Shown: positions 32,288-43,697 of the stretch, piece after piece
How the letters are laid out: each line of letters begins with the position of its first letter
Numbering within the stretch: the first letter of the stretch is position 1
Assembly (NCBI RefSeq): GCF_018812025.1
Contig: NC_063063.1
Span: forward strand, 2,658,001-2,722,000
Length of the DNA stretch: 64,000 nt
From: Megalobrama amblycephala
Lineage: Eukaryota; Chordata; Actinopteri; Cypriniformes; Xenocyprididae
Direction: 5' to 3'
Position numbers and translations under genes: made by a program
The notes under the pieces: model-generated
Told to the model about the DNA's origin: nothing
The model's database searches: none
Seen by the model: the letters and a program-made list of their open reading frames with translations, nothing else

Positions 32288-34417
32288 TTAAAGACATAGT
32301 TTACCCAAAAATGAAAATTTGACGTTTATCTGCTTACCCCAAGGGCATCCAAGATGTAGGTGACTTTGTTTCTTCAGTAGAACACAAATTATGATTTGTG
32401 CCATGTCAGAAGTCTGTGATTCAGCTCATTATCCACTAATGCGGCCACGCCCACGGAGCCAGCGCTATTCAGACGCAAATTCAGTCAATACATGCATACA
32501 TCGTCTCAATCGTGTATTTATTGTCTTCAAAAGTGTTTTGAATAGCCATATTTAGCGATCTCTTGCCTCTGTTAGTTCCTTGATTGTCACACGATATGCC
32601 TCTTCTTTTACTGAGGCATTTGTGGACAAAAGGGGCAGAGCGCCCTCTGGCTCAAGTATGAATTAGAAACACAGCATCCAGCGATCATAATGATGACAAT
32701 AAATATAGAATAATAAATATTACTCCTCTGTATAGAAAATTGATATAAACATATGAGAATCCATCAATATTTCTCCAAATGTGCATGCTTTTAAGCATAT
32801 TAAGAAATTATGGTCAATATAAGATTTTAAGAGTCAAAATGTGAAGCTTGAGTCTTAGACCTTTTTAATGATGTATAGTTTGTCAACTGCACATCAACAT
32901 TTAGGCTCTATAATATAACAAATATAGTAGCCTATATGAAATGCCCTAGAGGTAGGAATGTTCAGACGCTTTGCATCACAGAAATACATTATATTTTAAA
33001 GTATATTAAAATAGAAAACCATTATTTGGTTAGAGACTTGAGACTTCTTTTAAAAACATTATAATAGCAATGTGTTCAATCTTTTGACTGGTAGTGTAAT
33101 TTAACATAGGCCTATACAAAATTTTCTTCATATCATGTGCAATAATACGTGCATGCATGAGATCACAAAAATCATGTTTTTTTTTTTTTTTTGTCCTGAG
33201 TGGACTTTAATCCTGTTATCAGCATGATCACAGAGGGTTTTTTCACAGCCTACCTGACTGAAAGGCCTCATTAATATGCAAGTCATTTCAGGTCATTATT
33301 ATTCAATTCTTTTGTCTTCTCAGGTGAGAATCACCCATTATACATGAGGATTCACGCCTCCATGCATACTGTTTCTTGACCAAAAGTGTCTTAGAAAATT
33401 TAAATCTCTCTATTGTTTTATATGAAGGAGTAGGAAGGATAATTTTTACTTCATTCTGAAGCAAAAACTCTAGTCTACAACCTCCAATACCCAAAAGTCT
33501 TGTGAACACAGATTTAATATACTTTTTTTGGCCTTATTTCAGTGACTTAAGTTTTTTGTTTTTTCAATAACCACGCATAAACGTTATTCCTTCAAAAACA
33601 CAAACATGTACATACATGTTCCTCACATATTATTGTAGCCTAGTTTGTGCTGAATACAGTGTAATGACACTTTTGTCATTAATATGTTTATGAACAACTG
33701 AAAAAAGCACAAATGTCAGGGCATGTCAAAACTTCTCCAGGGCCCCAAAAATCCTCAGACCCCTGAGGGTTAACTCCAACCGCTGCCGTCTGTCAGCCGA
33801 ATAATGCGTGTCAATGGGAACTCCATCTATAAGAGTCAAAAAAACACGACAGACAAATCCAAATTAAACCCTGAGGCTCGTGACGACACACTGATGTCCT
33901 AAGACACGAAACGATCGGTTTGTGCGAGAAACCGAACAGTATTTATATAATTTTTACCTCTAAAACACCACTATGTCCAACTGCCTTGAGCATCCGGTGT
34001 GTGAGGTCAGAAAACGCGCTCTGATGACGGAAGTGATGTCTCGTGCTTTGCTTCAATGAGTGCGAGACATCACTTCCGTTGTCAGAGCACATTCAGACCT
34101 CACTAACCGGATGTGGAGGGCAGTTGGACATACAGTAGTGGTGTTTTAGAAGTAAAAAATGATATAACTACTGTTCGGTTTCTCGCACAAACCGATCGTT
34201 TTGTGTCTTAGGACATCAGTGTGTCATCAAGAGACGCAGGGTTTAATTTGGATTTGTCTATCATGGTTTTTTTACTCTTATAGATGGAGTTCCCATTTAC
34301 ACGCATTATTCAGCTGCATTTGTGTTCTACTGAAGAAACAAAGTCACCAACATCTTGGATGCCCTGGGGGTAAGCAGATAAACATCATTTTCATTTTTGG
34401 GTGAACTATAACTTTAA
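32288..34417. mobile_element. Large TTAA-ended foldback element
   Basis: TTAA at 32288-32291 and 34414-34417. Its terminal arms match (AGCAGATAAACATCATTTTC against the left CGTTTATCTGCTTACCCC). Further arms at 33786-33990 and 34085-34310 pair strongly around a centre near 34050 (e.g. GAGACATCACTTCCGTTGTC against GACGGAAGTGATGTCTCG). The left arm is broken by family X at about 32390-33780. Confidence 0.85.
32400..33749 (+). repeat. Repeat family X, copy 1
   Basis: Runs from CCATGTCAGAAGTCTGTGAT to ACTTCTCCAGGGCCCCAAA. A second copy (44104-45188) has the same start and end and the same internal order. Copy 1 is about 1.35 kb and copy 2 about 1.09 kb, because of indels. No terminal inverted repeats and no coding frame are recognised. 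Both copies sit inside other transposons. A conserved-looking block CTGAAAGGCCTCATTAATAT is present in both. Confidence 0.8.
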
Positions 34418-34884
34418 CCCAGTTTATTGTTCACAGACTACTATTAGTATGATATTCATGGGTTTATCTCCCACAAAAGTGTAAACATTGAGCCTCCCAG
34501 ACCATCAATACATTGAGAACGGTCCACTCAAATCCGTCAATCACTTTCCAGCTCAACCTATAGTGAGAGTTTGGGGCGTGGCTATTGTAGCAGGCGGAGC
34601 CAGAGGGTGTTTAGCCAGATTATGGAAAAGATATTCAGCTTTGATTACAGAAATGCAAGCCAAAATTCACTGAATTTAAACATTCAAAAAGAGGTCACAT
34701 TTGTGTTTAGCCTATTCACTCATATGTCACATAGCAACTCAGCTAAAAATATACCTAATATGTTGGACCTTTTACTGGAAGTAGCCTAATTTTTACCTGT
34801 TGAGACACACCTTCATAAGCACCTGTAAGAGATTTTCAGATTTTTAAAATCACTGAGACTTGTGGATAGGCTTGAGTCAGTAAA

Positions 34885-35107
34885 AAACCTTAGCAACACT
34901 CTAGCAACCACACAGAAAAATGTTGACAACCACTCAGAACTTCTTAGCAACAGCATTCTATAGCAATATCCCACCAAATCACCCAGAACACCCTACCAAC
35001 AGCACAGAAACTTGTTGACAACCACACAGAACACACTGACAACAGTATACAGTAGCAACACCCTGACAACTACTTACAACAGATTAGCAACACCATAGCA
35101 ACACCCA
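34885..35107. repeat. Degenerate minisatellite (TAGCAACAC-type)
   Basis: Imperfect tandem units of about 20-25 bp built from TAGCAACACC, ACCACACAGAAC and TTGACAACCAC. Typical simple degenerate array of cyprinid introns. Confidence 0.7.
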
Positions 35108-35659
35108 GGCAGGACTGGGACAGATTCATAGGCTCATTAGCTCTATTGGCGTGAGATGTCAAACTGCGGAGACTATAAGAGGTGCTCGCACAATATACTG
35201 CCGGTCTGGAGAGGCTATGCTTGCCTCAGTAGGGAGAGAAATATGGGACATCAGTGGAGATTAAATTCATCACAGCAGCTTTATAGGTCTGGATCAGTGG
35301 CTTTAATGGCCGTTCACACTGACAGTGATTTAAATTGCTGGAGGTCAGAGTCTCTGTGCTTTTGGCTGCTAGCGGTGTCTATTCTACTGCAGTTTCCAAC
35401 TGGTCGTCATCACATCAATGTGTTCCTGAGGTTTTTTGATCTAGTACTATTTTATTTTGCCATTATTCTCATGCCTATGAAGGTTAAAATGTTAGCCTTG
35501 CATCAAGCTCATCAGTGCATGTGTGTGTGAATGAGAGAGAGATGTCTGTCCTCACTTCCTTCAGTCAGTGTGACAGCAGTGAGACAGCACTGTCATCACT
35601 AACAGTTACTTCAGACTGAGGCGACACAGAGAGGCAATGAACGGAAATATAACAGTACA
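35108..35659. other. Intronic sequence, nothing firm
   Basis: A non-repetitive, moderately GC-rich stretch containing a 124-codon + open frame (35156-35530) with no recognised motif. Possibly conserved non-coding DNA. Confidence 0.35.
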
Positions 35660-35850
35660 CTAAGAAAAGTCCATAAATCAGTGGTTCCCAACCACATTCC
35701 TGGAGGCCCCCCAACACTGTATATTTTGTATGTCTCCTTTGTCTGACACACCCATTTCAGGTCTTGGAGTCTCTACTAATGAGCTGATTATCTGAATCAG
35801 GTGTGTTTGATTAAGTGTTGGGGGGCTTCCAGGAATGTGGTTGGGATTTT
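35660..35850. mobile_element. Short foldback MITE
   Basis: Ends CAGTGGTTCCCAACCACATT...CTGGAGGCCCCCCAACAC and, inverted, ATCCCAACCACATTCCTGGA enclose about 190 bp. It is widespread in teleosts in this form. Arms of about 40 bp are nearly perfect. Confidence 0.75.
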
Positions 35851-35943
35851 TATGCTCACAGAGGCTGCATTTATTTGATTGAAAACACAGTAAACAGTAA
35901 TATTGTTAAATATTTTTACAATTTAAAATAACTGTTTTCTATT

Positions 35944-36754
35944 TTAAAGGGGACCTTTTTACAAGATGTAATATAAGTCTCTGGTGTCCCCAGAATGTGT
36001 CTGTGAAGTTTCAGCTCAAAATACCCCACAGATCATTTATTATAGCTTGTCAAATTTGCCCCTATTTGGGTGTGAGCAAAAACACATCGTTTTTGTGTGT
36101 GTCCCTTTAAATGCAAATGAGCTGCTGCTCCCGCCCCCTTTCCAGAAGAGGGCGGAGCTTTAACAGCTCAACAACAACAAAGCTGGAGAATCTCACGCAG
36201 ACAAAATGAGGATTTTGTTCAGCCTTACATTGTTCAAACCTGGAGTCGACACTGATGGAGAGACTCAGGAAGAAGTTACAACTTTTAGAATGAAACTGGA
36301 CGTTTCTGAATGGTTAGTGGATAAATTTATGTAATTGACTCATTGACTAGCATGTACCGTCATGTTAATGTTTTGTGCAAATCCAGTGTTGAACTGACCC
36401 TCGTTTGTGAAGCAGTCTGGCGTAAAATGACGGCATGTCAACAACACTCTACTACAACAACTCTTCCTCTTCTCTAAAGCAGCCCAACATGGCCTCACCC
36501 CATTTGTTGTGTGTTCTCAGGGGCGGGGCTTATGTAAATTTTAGGGTTAGTGATGTCACTAACCCAGGAAGAAGCTCATTGTAGTTCCTATTAGCCGTTT
36601 GTTGTAGTCCTTAAACAGTGAATTCTGTAAAAGAAAATATCTCCCTTTGCATTGAACTTCGAGTGTCGTAACTTCGCAGATGTTGTTTATGCCCAAACAG
36701 CAACATTACACACTAAAGTTAAAAAAGTGAAATCATAATCAAGGACCCCTTTAA
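35944..36754 (+). mobile_element. Family B non-autonomous element, complete copy
   Basis: TTAA at 35944-35947 and 36751-36754 with ends AGGGGACC and GGACCCCT. Diagnostic blocks are GTCTCTGGTGTCCCCAGAAT, GTCCCTTTAAATGCAAATGA and AGAGACTCAGGAAGAAGTTA. It interrupts a family A fragment (35860-35943). It is an inverted relative of 40724-41484, about 4 kb away. Confidence 0.8.
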
Positions 36755-37820
36755 ATATATTATATTATATTAAAACTGAAAAAGGACACAAACAAATATT
36801 TATATAAATGGGTAATTTAGAAAGGACAAGAAATTGATGTAAAAAAAAAAGAGCTATTCTGCTTCACTGAGTGCAGTACTTTAGGGTTAAAGGCCATATT
36901 AAAGTGTGTGTCTATGAGAAATGCATAAACTCTGTGGGTTCCTTACAGTGACGCAGATCTCTGTGAGTGTGTGCGTCAGAGACTGGACAGAGCAATCAGC
37001 AGACGAGCGGCACAGCTACACTACTGACAGGAGGAAGTGTCAGTCCAATCAAAAAAATAATACAAAATCACACTCACACACACACATACAGTCACACACT
37101 CCTCAGTCTGAGAGACTGAATGTGATATGGTAATTCTTGGCAGAAACTGACATGAGTGCATCCAAGCAGGCAGATGACAAATGTCCGGTACTGTACTACA
37201 GTATGTCAGAGCCGAGCTTAGAGAAGGAGAAATTTAATACCGTGCATCGTTAATCTAATCGATCAGTTACTGTAAGCCCATTTCAATAGGATAAATTTAT
37301 AGAACAATCCCTAATGAATGCGCATTAGCAACCATTGGGGTTTATAAGAGTAATCTGAGCGGTTTAATAACCACAGGTCTGGATCTGCACCTTCACCCTG
37401 AGAAGCCAAGCACGAATAAACGACACGGTTAAGAGTCTCGCTAAGGCGCAGGCGTGGGAAGGGCCCGGGATTCCATGATACAACGCCTATTGTGGTTCCT
37501 GTCAAGTGTTGGATGTACCAAGTGTTGCAATATGTTTCATCACAGAAAGTAAGATGTTAATATGACATTGCTTTGAAATTTCATGAGTTATATCAAACCT
37601 TCAATCAAGCAAACGGTCTCATGCAGCGCACTGCCTTTTAGACAGGAAGAGACATGCAATCAAGTTGGATTTATTTTTAGGTGCCGTTTAGGATCGGAAA
37701 ACAGATTATCTGAAACAGATTAAACCACAATAATAGATCAGAGTATAAAAAAACAAATATTTAAACTTTTTTTTTCAGAGAAACTAAACTACCGTGCAAT
37801 TGTTTAAATAATTTTATACA
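36755..37820. other. Intronic sequence with possible conserved block
   Basis: 36900-37510 is non-repetitive, with GC above the local average (CAGGCGTGGGAAGGGCCCGG near 37450). It is a candidate conserved non-coding region. No exon with family resemblance. Confidence 0.35.
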
Positions 37821-37839
37821 CACTTTCTGCTATCTCTCG

Positions 37840-37901
<62 letters not shown>

Positions 37902-37920
37902 CGAGAGATAGCAGAAAGTG
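37821..37920. repeat. 100-bp perfect palindrome with (AT)n core
   Basis: Left arm CACTTTCTGCTATCTCTCGC + TCAT and right arm ATGA + GCGAGAGATAGCAGAAAGTG are exact inverses. The pure (AT)n between them also pairs, so the whole 100 bp is self-complementary. Confidence 0.95.
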
Positions 37921-37995
37921 GATCAAAAAAGTTCATCAAAGTTGTCCTAAGAAGAAGGTTTTAGGACAACTTTGAAAGGTTTTGATCCACTTCAA
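37914..37995. repeat. Hairpin adjoining the palindrome
   Basis: TCAAAGTTGTCCTAA and the inverse TTAGGACAACTTTGA form the inner stem. AGTGGATCAAAA and TTTTGATCCACTT form the outer stem. It shares the AAAGTGGATC edge with the neighbouring palindrome. Confidence 0.85.
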
Positions 37996-38014
37996 ATGTT
38001 GACTACTATATATA

Positions 38015-38955
38015 TACAAAACAGCCAAAACAGCCCTGACCCGTCGAGGCATGGACTCCTCTAGACCCCTGAAGGTGTGCTGTGGTCTGTACCAAGATGT
38101 GTGCTCTGCACCAAGATGTTAGCAGCAGATCCTTTAGTCCTGTAAGTTGCGAGGTGGAGCCTCCATGGATCGGAATTGTTTTTCAGCGCATCCCACAGAT
38201 GCTCGATTGGATTGAGATCTGGGTAATTTGGAAGCCAAGTCAACACCTCAAACTCATTGTTGTGCTCCTCAAACCATTCCTGAACCATTTTTGCTTTGTG
38301 GCAGGAGCATTATCCCGCTGAAAGAGGCCACAGCCACCAGGAATACCGTTTCCATGAAAGGGTGTACATGGTCTGCAACAATGCTTAGGTAGGTGGTACG
38401 TGTCAAAGTAACATCCACATGGATGGCAGACCCAAGGTTTCCCAGCAGAACATTGCCCAAAGCATCACACTGCCTCCGCTGGCTTGCCTTCTTCCCATAG
38501 TGCATCCTGGTGCCATGTGTTCCCCAGGTAAGCGACACACTGGTCATCAGACCAGGCCACCTTCTTCCATTGCTTCGTGTTCCGGTTCTGATGCTCATGT
38601 GTCCACTGTTGGCACTTTCGGTGGTGGACAGGGGTCAGCATGGGCACCGTGACTGGTCTGCAGCTATGCAGCTCCATTTGCAACAAACTGTGATGCACTC
38701 TGACACCTTTCTATCAGAACCAGCATGAACTTCTTGAGCAATTTGAGCTACAGTAGCTCATCTGTTGGATTGGATCACACGGGCCAGCCTTCGCTCCCCA
38801 CATGCATCAATGAGCCTCGGCCGCCAATGACATTGTCGCCGGTTCACCACTGTTCCTTCCTTGGACAACTTTTGATAGATACTGACCACTGCATACCAGG
38901 AACACCCCACAAGAGCTGCAGTTTTGGAGACTGTATTGTATTGTAACATTGTATT
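38015..38955 (-). pseudogene. Tc1-like transposase pseudogene
   Basis: On the minus strand, pieces of a Tc1-type transposase run in order through different frames. An N-terminal helix-turn-helix part includes SKTAALVGCSWYAVVSIYQK and RRQCHWRPRLIDACGERRLA (38758-38949). A first-D block WSDDQCVAYLG lies around 38560, a middle part at 38300-38560, and the last block reads PNYPDLNPIEHLWDALKN (38160-38240). At least two frameshifts separate these, so it is dead. I could not find clear terminal inverted repeats; the (AT)n palindrome lies just beyond the catalytic end. It differs from the other Tc1 copies in the window. Confidence 0.8.
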
Positions 38956-40723
38956 AATCTCATACTGTCACTCTGAAATAGATTAATTGTGCACGTTAAC
39001 TTTCTGAAAAGCTCTGCGTGGACTAAGGCGCCTGAAACTGGATCACGAATCCCAGACAGTTTCTAAGTGAGAGCTATGTATGCACCAACCCAAAATATTT
39101 CAGATGGCATGCAAGAGCTTGCTAGTAGACTACGCTGTTTCGTTTTCTGTATATTACAAAAGCACAATGTTTTGTTTTTATTGTGAGAGTACACAAATAA
39201 CAATAGTTTTGAATGATGTCTTACTTTTATCTGTATGACCATAAATGATGGAGTATTTTAAGATGTTTCTGCTGTTATAATGATGGGCATAATGGGCAGA
39301 CAACATCATTCTGATGTGTCAGTCACAGGAGCTAGGCAGAAAAAGACTACAGGAGTGCAAAAATGTATCTTTTCACAAGTTTTATTTTTCATTATTCTAT
39401 TTATTTTGTACTTTTATAACACAAGAGATGCTTTTCAGCTTTGTAGCTGATTGTGACAAAATAACATTTGTTTTTTTATCAGCCCTACAAAAAATATGAC
39501 CTATGCAGCAAGAGTGCACTGCTTGCACTTAATAGGAGGCTGTACTGTACTAACTACCTCAGGGGGGATTACTGTCTGTTCAAAATAAATGAAAAGAAAC
39601 CTAGCATTGGGGACTTGTTGCTTTTTCCTGTTGTACCTTACTCGTATTGAACCGTGACCCCAAAACCGAGGCTTTTTTTTTTTTTTTGCTTATGTCAATT
39701 TAATAAATAATATTGGATTTGGACTGACAGTGTGAACGTAGTCCAAGTTCTTCAAAACTCTGAATACTTTTCAAACATTTGATGCCACTAATCTGGCAAA
39801 CTTTCTCAAAAGCACACATCAACACAATATCGATTCATTATTGTGAGGAAAGAGTATTGCAATACTGTACTGCATCGATTTCCCCCCTGCTTATAACAGA
39901 AACACACAAACACATCAGAGAGAAGAGAAAGAGCACAGGTTTTGGAGCCAGTAATGTAGCAAAAATTTTACTTCAATTTTAAATGTATTTGTAACGTGAT
40001 CATTTCTAAAACAACCATATTGTGTAATAATTTGATTGACAGTCCTAAAATAAGCACATTCAGACAAGTTTATCTGAATGCAAGATACAAAGACAGACCA
40101 ATCTTAAACCACAAGCATTTCTCTATACTGAGAAAGCACAAACACACACACACATTTTGATATGCCAATCTCTACCTGCTGCGTAGGAGGACCAGGCATA
40201 GAAAGGTAATGACTTTAGAGGGAAGGTCGAGGTTACAAATGAAGGATAAGGGAAAGGTAAAACCAAGCATGAGGTAGCTATAAGAAATATTGATTAAACG
40301 GATAAAGAGAATCAAATTTTCATTGACCTTTTGATATATAAGAGGTCAAAGATGGTCAAAGTACTACAAACTTCAACTTCACATTGCTCCTCTTATTTCT
40401 CAACATATTGGACTTAAGCAATTGGAGTATATCTAAACATTAGGGCTGCACCCTAATAGTCAATTAAATGTTAGTTGCAAAGAGTCTTGGTTTACCACAT
40501 TTTAATTAGTTGTTTAGGCTACATTCACACTGCGAGCCTTAATGATCAATTCCCAATTTGCTGCTCAGATCTGATTTTTTTGTATAGCTGTTCACATTGT
40601 TGTTTAAAATGTGGCCAATATCAGATTCCAGTGTGGATGGATGATGGTCCTGGACTGACCTGTATGTGCAAAGGAATGATAAAAAGACATCACGCAGCAC
40701 ACTGTCATTCTGAAGTAAACACG
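38956..40723. other. Intronic sequence, nothing recognised
   Basis: AT-rich with short T runs (39670-39687). Open frames here are short and featureless. Confidence 0.45.
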
Positions 40724-41484
40724 AAGGGGTTTTGATTATGATTTCACTTTTTTAACTTTAGTTAGTGTGTAATGTTGCAGTTTGAGCATAAACAACAAAG
40801 TTTAATGCAAAGTTCAATGCAAAGGGAGATATTTTCTTTTTCTTCTTTCCGGGATTGGTGACATCACAAACCCCAAAATTTACATAAACCCTGCCTCTGG
40901 CAACATGCAATAAAGGGCCATGTTGGGCTGCTTTAGAGAAAAGGAAGAGTTGTTGTAGTAGAGTGTTGTTGTCATGCCGTCATTTTAAGCCCGACTGCTT
41001 CACAAACAAGGGTCAATTCAACACTGGATTTGCACAAAAGATTAACATGATGACATGCTAGTGGATGAGTTGAATCAACTCCACAGCAACTACATAAATT
41101 TATCCACTAATCATTCAGAAACGTCCAGTTTCATTCTAAAAGTTGTAACTTCTTCCTGAGTCTCTCCATCAGTGTCTGACTCTGTCGATGTTTGATACTG
41201 ACAATCCTCATTTCGGCTGCGTGAGATTCTCCAGCTTTGTTGTTGTTGAGCTGTTAAAGCTCCGCCCTCTTGTGGAAAGGGGGCCGGGAGCAGGAGCTCA
41301 TTTGCATTTAAAGGGACACACACAAAAATGGCGTGTTTTTGCTCACACCCAAATAGGGGCAAATTTGACAAGCTATAATAAATGATCTGTGGGGGATTTT
41401 GAGCTGAAACTTCACAGACACATTCTGGGGACACCAGAGACTTATATTACATCTTGTGAAAGGGGCATTATAGGTCCCCTTTAA
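40724..41484 (-). mobile_element. Family B element, inverted copy
   Basis: The minus strand reads from TTAAAGGGGACCTATAATGC through GTCTCTGGTGTCCCCAGAAT and CTCAGGAAGAAGTTACAACT to ATCATAATCAAAACCCCTTC. TTAA is retained at 41481-41484; the other TTAA is lost. A 107-codon minus frame runs through it, but the same stretch is broken in the other copies. Confidence 0.8.
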
Positions 41485-43331
41485 AGTAAGCGATTACGCA
41501 TTTATTTATAGTGTGATCTGCCGCGGAAGCCAGTGAATTTTTGTGCAGGCAATATAAAAACAAAGACAGGTATGCGAAAAAAGAGAGCAGAGTTTTTAAA
41601 CATTTATGATACAAGCCCTCATGTTTTGTTTGTATTATAGAGCTGTCACTGTAATACTTATGAATTCTGACACATAACTTTCCTTCCACTGACTACCTTT
41701 TGCAACTGTCTTGATAACTTTGGGTATGTAAAATCTGCCTCCCATGAGTGCAGAATTGTGATGAATGTTGATCTATAGTGATTTAAAAGTTGAATGAATT
41801 CCAATTTGAGGTTGCATTTCAAAACATCTGACCTGTAACTGATTTAGGACCACATATGGAAGTGGCCCAAATCAGAATAGAAAAGATCAGATTCCATGTG
41901 GTTTGTGCTGTTATAAGCCACGTTTGAGGGCGATTAATGATAGATGAACATTTGGATTTCCTGCCCATCACAATTACCACATGGGCCAGCCGTGTTAACA
42001 ATCTTTCCGTCATGGACTGTGTGATTTTGCCACGCCCTGTGGATTTTTTCTTCTGCGACTAAGGCTACGTTCAGGCTGTGACTCATGACAGTGCATTTGA
42101 AACATGTAAGTAGTAGCCTAACGTTAGCCACTTTTACATGACCGCTCGCTTTATAAAATTAACCTAGATAAATGTGCGCTATTATTAGGTGCATCTCCAA
42201 GTGTTTGTGAGAAGTGTGGAAGCCAAATTAGTACCGTGTTTAATGCATGACATGTTTAAATTAACTGTAGGTGCATCTTTACTGCAGAGATGTCAAATCA
42301 GTGTTGTCAACGTCAACTTTGCTGTTTATTAATAAATAAAAAATAAATGTAAATAAATAAATAATAATAAATAAATTTAAAAAAAGGATTCATGTTGAAC
42401 ACAAAGCAAAAGAGACAAAAATAATTTAGAAAAATGGCGCACTTGACTACTCGCACATACATAAACGTAAGGTAGAACAGGTATAGTTTGGTCTGACGGT
42501 CATTATTGTGAAATAAACCTGGACAGCGAGATCAGTATCTTGTCTCACCCTGAAGGGGTTTATTATGCAATAACGACTGGATGACTGCAATAGAGCTACA
42601 TACCAAATAAATAGATACTTGGACATTAAATATTGATTTGAGTTGAAATTATTTTATCATCCTGTAGCTACATATCACACATATAGGCAAAAAAATCCAC
42701 ATGTGTATAAAAAGACAGAGGCAGGCCTTTCTCCTCAATGTTAATATCCCTGTTTCTTCTCATCGTCCTTGAATGTGACTGAATCACTTGTCAGACTCTG
42801 ACACAATACAAAAGTCCTTGATGCTTTTGATCAGGTTAAATAGAGGAAATAAAATATATCCAGGCTCCAACATCAACAAATTTAAAGCATGAAAACCATG
42901 AGAGCAATGTGAATTCCATCTGAAATTAACAGCGTTCGCTCATTCCTGTACTCATCGACAAAGCCCCCTTCACCTACAGAACACACACATCTGCCCTCAT
43001 CTCATAATTACACATGTGCACCCATTCATTATTCATGAGGTTGGACGGGTGTGAAGGACAGGTATCTACAGCGAACAGAAAATGTAAACACATAAAGGTG
43101 TAATGCAATGTGAAACAAAGAGAAAGAGGTAATCAGAGGCAGAGAGAGGTAGAGAAAAAACTGCGCACAAGGATAGATGGAAATATGTGGAAAAGTTTGT
43201 CAGAAAGTGAGGCGACATTTCAATAGTTTCAACATCATCATTATGGGTCAAGGGCACTAAACAAGCAGAGAGACCATGAAGTACTTCTGCTGATGAATAA
43301 AGAGAGAGGGAAAGAGACAGAAGTGTCTCAC
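41485..43331. other. Intronic sequence, nothing firm
   Basis: AT-rich with an AAATAAAT-rich patch near 42330-42400. 42900-43070 could be conserved non-coding DNA (CATTCATTATTCATGAGG). No gene recognised. Confidence 0.4.
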
Positions 43332-43610
43332 AGAAGTGAGTACACCCCTCACATTTTTGTAAATATTTCATTACATCTTTTCATGTGACAACACTGAAGA
43401 AATGACACTTTGCTACAATGTAAAGTAGTGAGTGTACAGCTTGTATAACAGTGTAAATTTGCTGTCCTCTCTACAACCCTAAGTAAAAATGTCCAAATTG
43501 GGCCCAATTACCTATTTTCTCTCCCAAAGTCTCAGGTGTGAATGAGCAGGTGTGTTAAATTTGGTGTTAATCGCTCTGACTCTCTCATACTGGTCACTGG
43601 AAGTTCAACA

Positions 43611-43697
43611 TGGCACCTCATGGCAAAGAACTCTCTGAGGATCTGAAAAAAAAGAATTGTTGCTCTACATAAAGATGGCGTAGGCTATAAGAAGATT
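43611..43697 (+). pseudogene. Tc1-like transposase, N-terminal piece
   Basis: Starts ATGGCACCTCATGGCAAAGA and encodes MAPHGKELSEDLKK, the opening of the DNA-binding domain of a Tc1-like transposase. One extra A in an A-run shifts the frame before RIVALHKDGVGYKK. The reading then stops at the insertion. The partner piece resumes at 45189. Confidence 0.75.

Larger units (their letters stand above)
32272..34790 (+). mobile_element. Family C second copy, split at its TTAA
   Basis: The left piece AAAATACATTCTCTTAA (32275-32291) and the right piece starting CAGTTTATTGTTCACAGACT (from 34420) are continuous in the copy at 25601-26513. The 2.1-kb foldback element at 32288-34417 sits exactly at the TTAA. 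The right end decays by about 34790. Confidence 0.75.

Noticed and set aside
35156..35530. 124-codon + open frame
   Set aside because: No conserved motif; composition fits non-coding unique sequence.
36921..37133. Possible + strand exon after TTCCTTACAG
   Set aside because: Acceptor-like site only; no conserved peptide, opposite strand to tanc2, ends in a simple CACA stretch.
41111..41434. 107-codon minus frame as a gene
   Set aside because: It is part of a family B repeat whose other copies break the frame.
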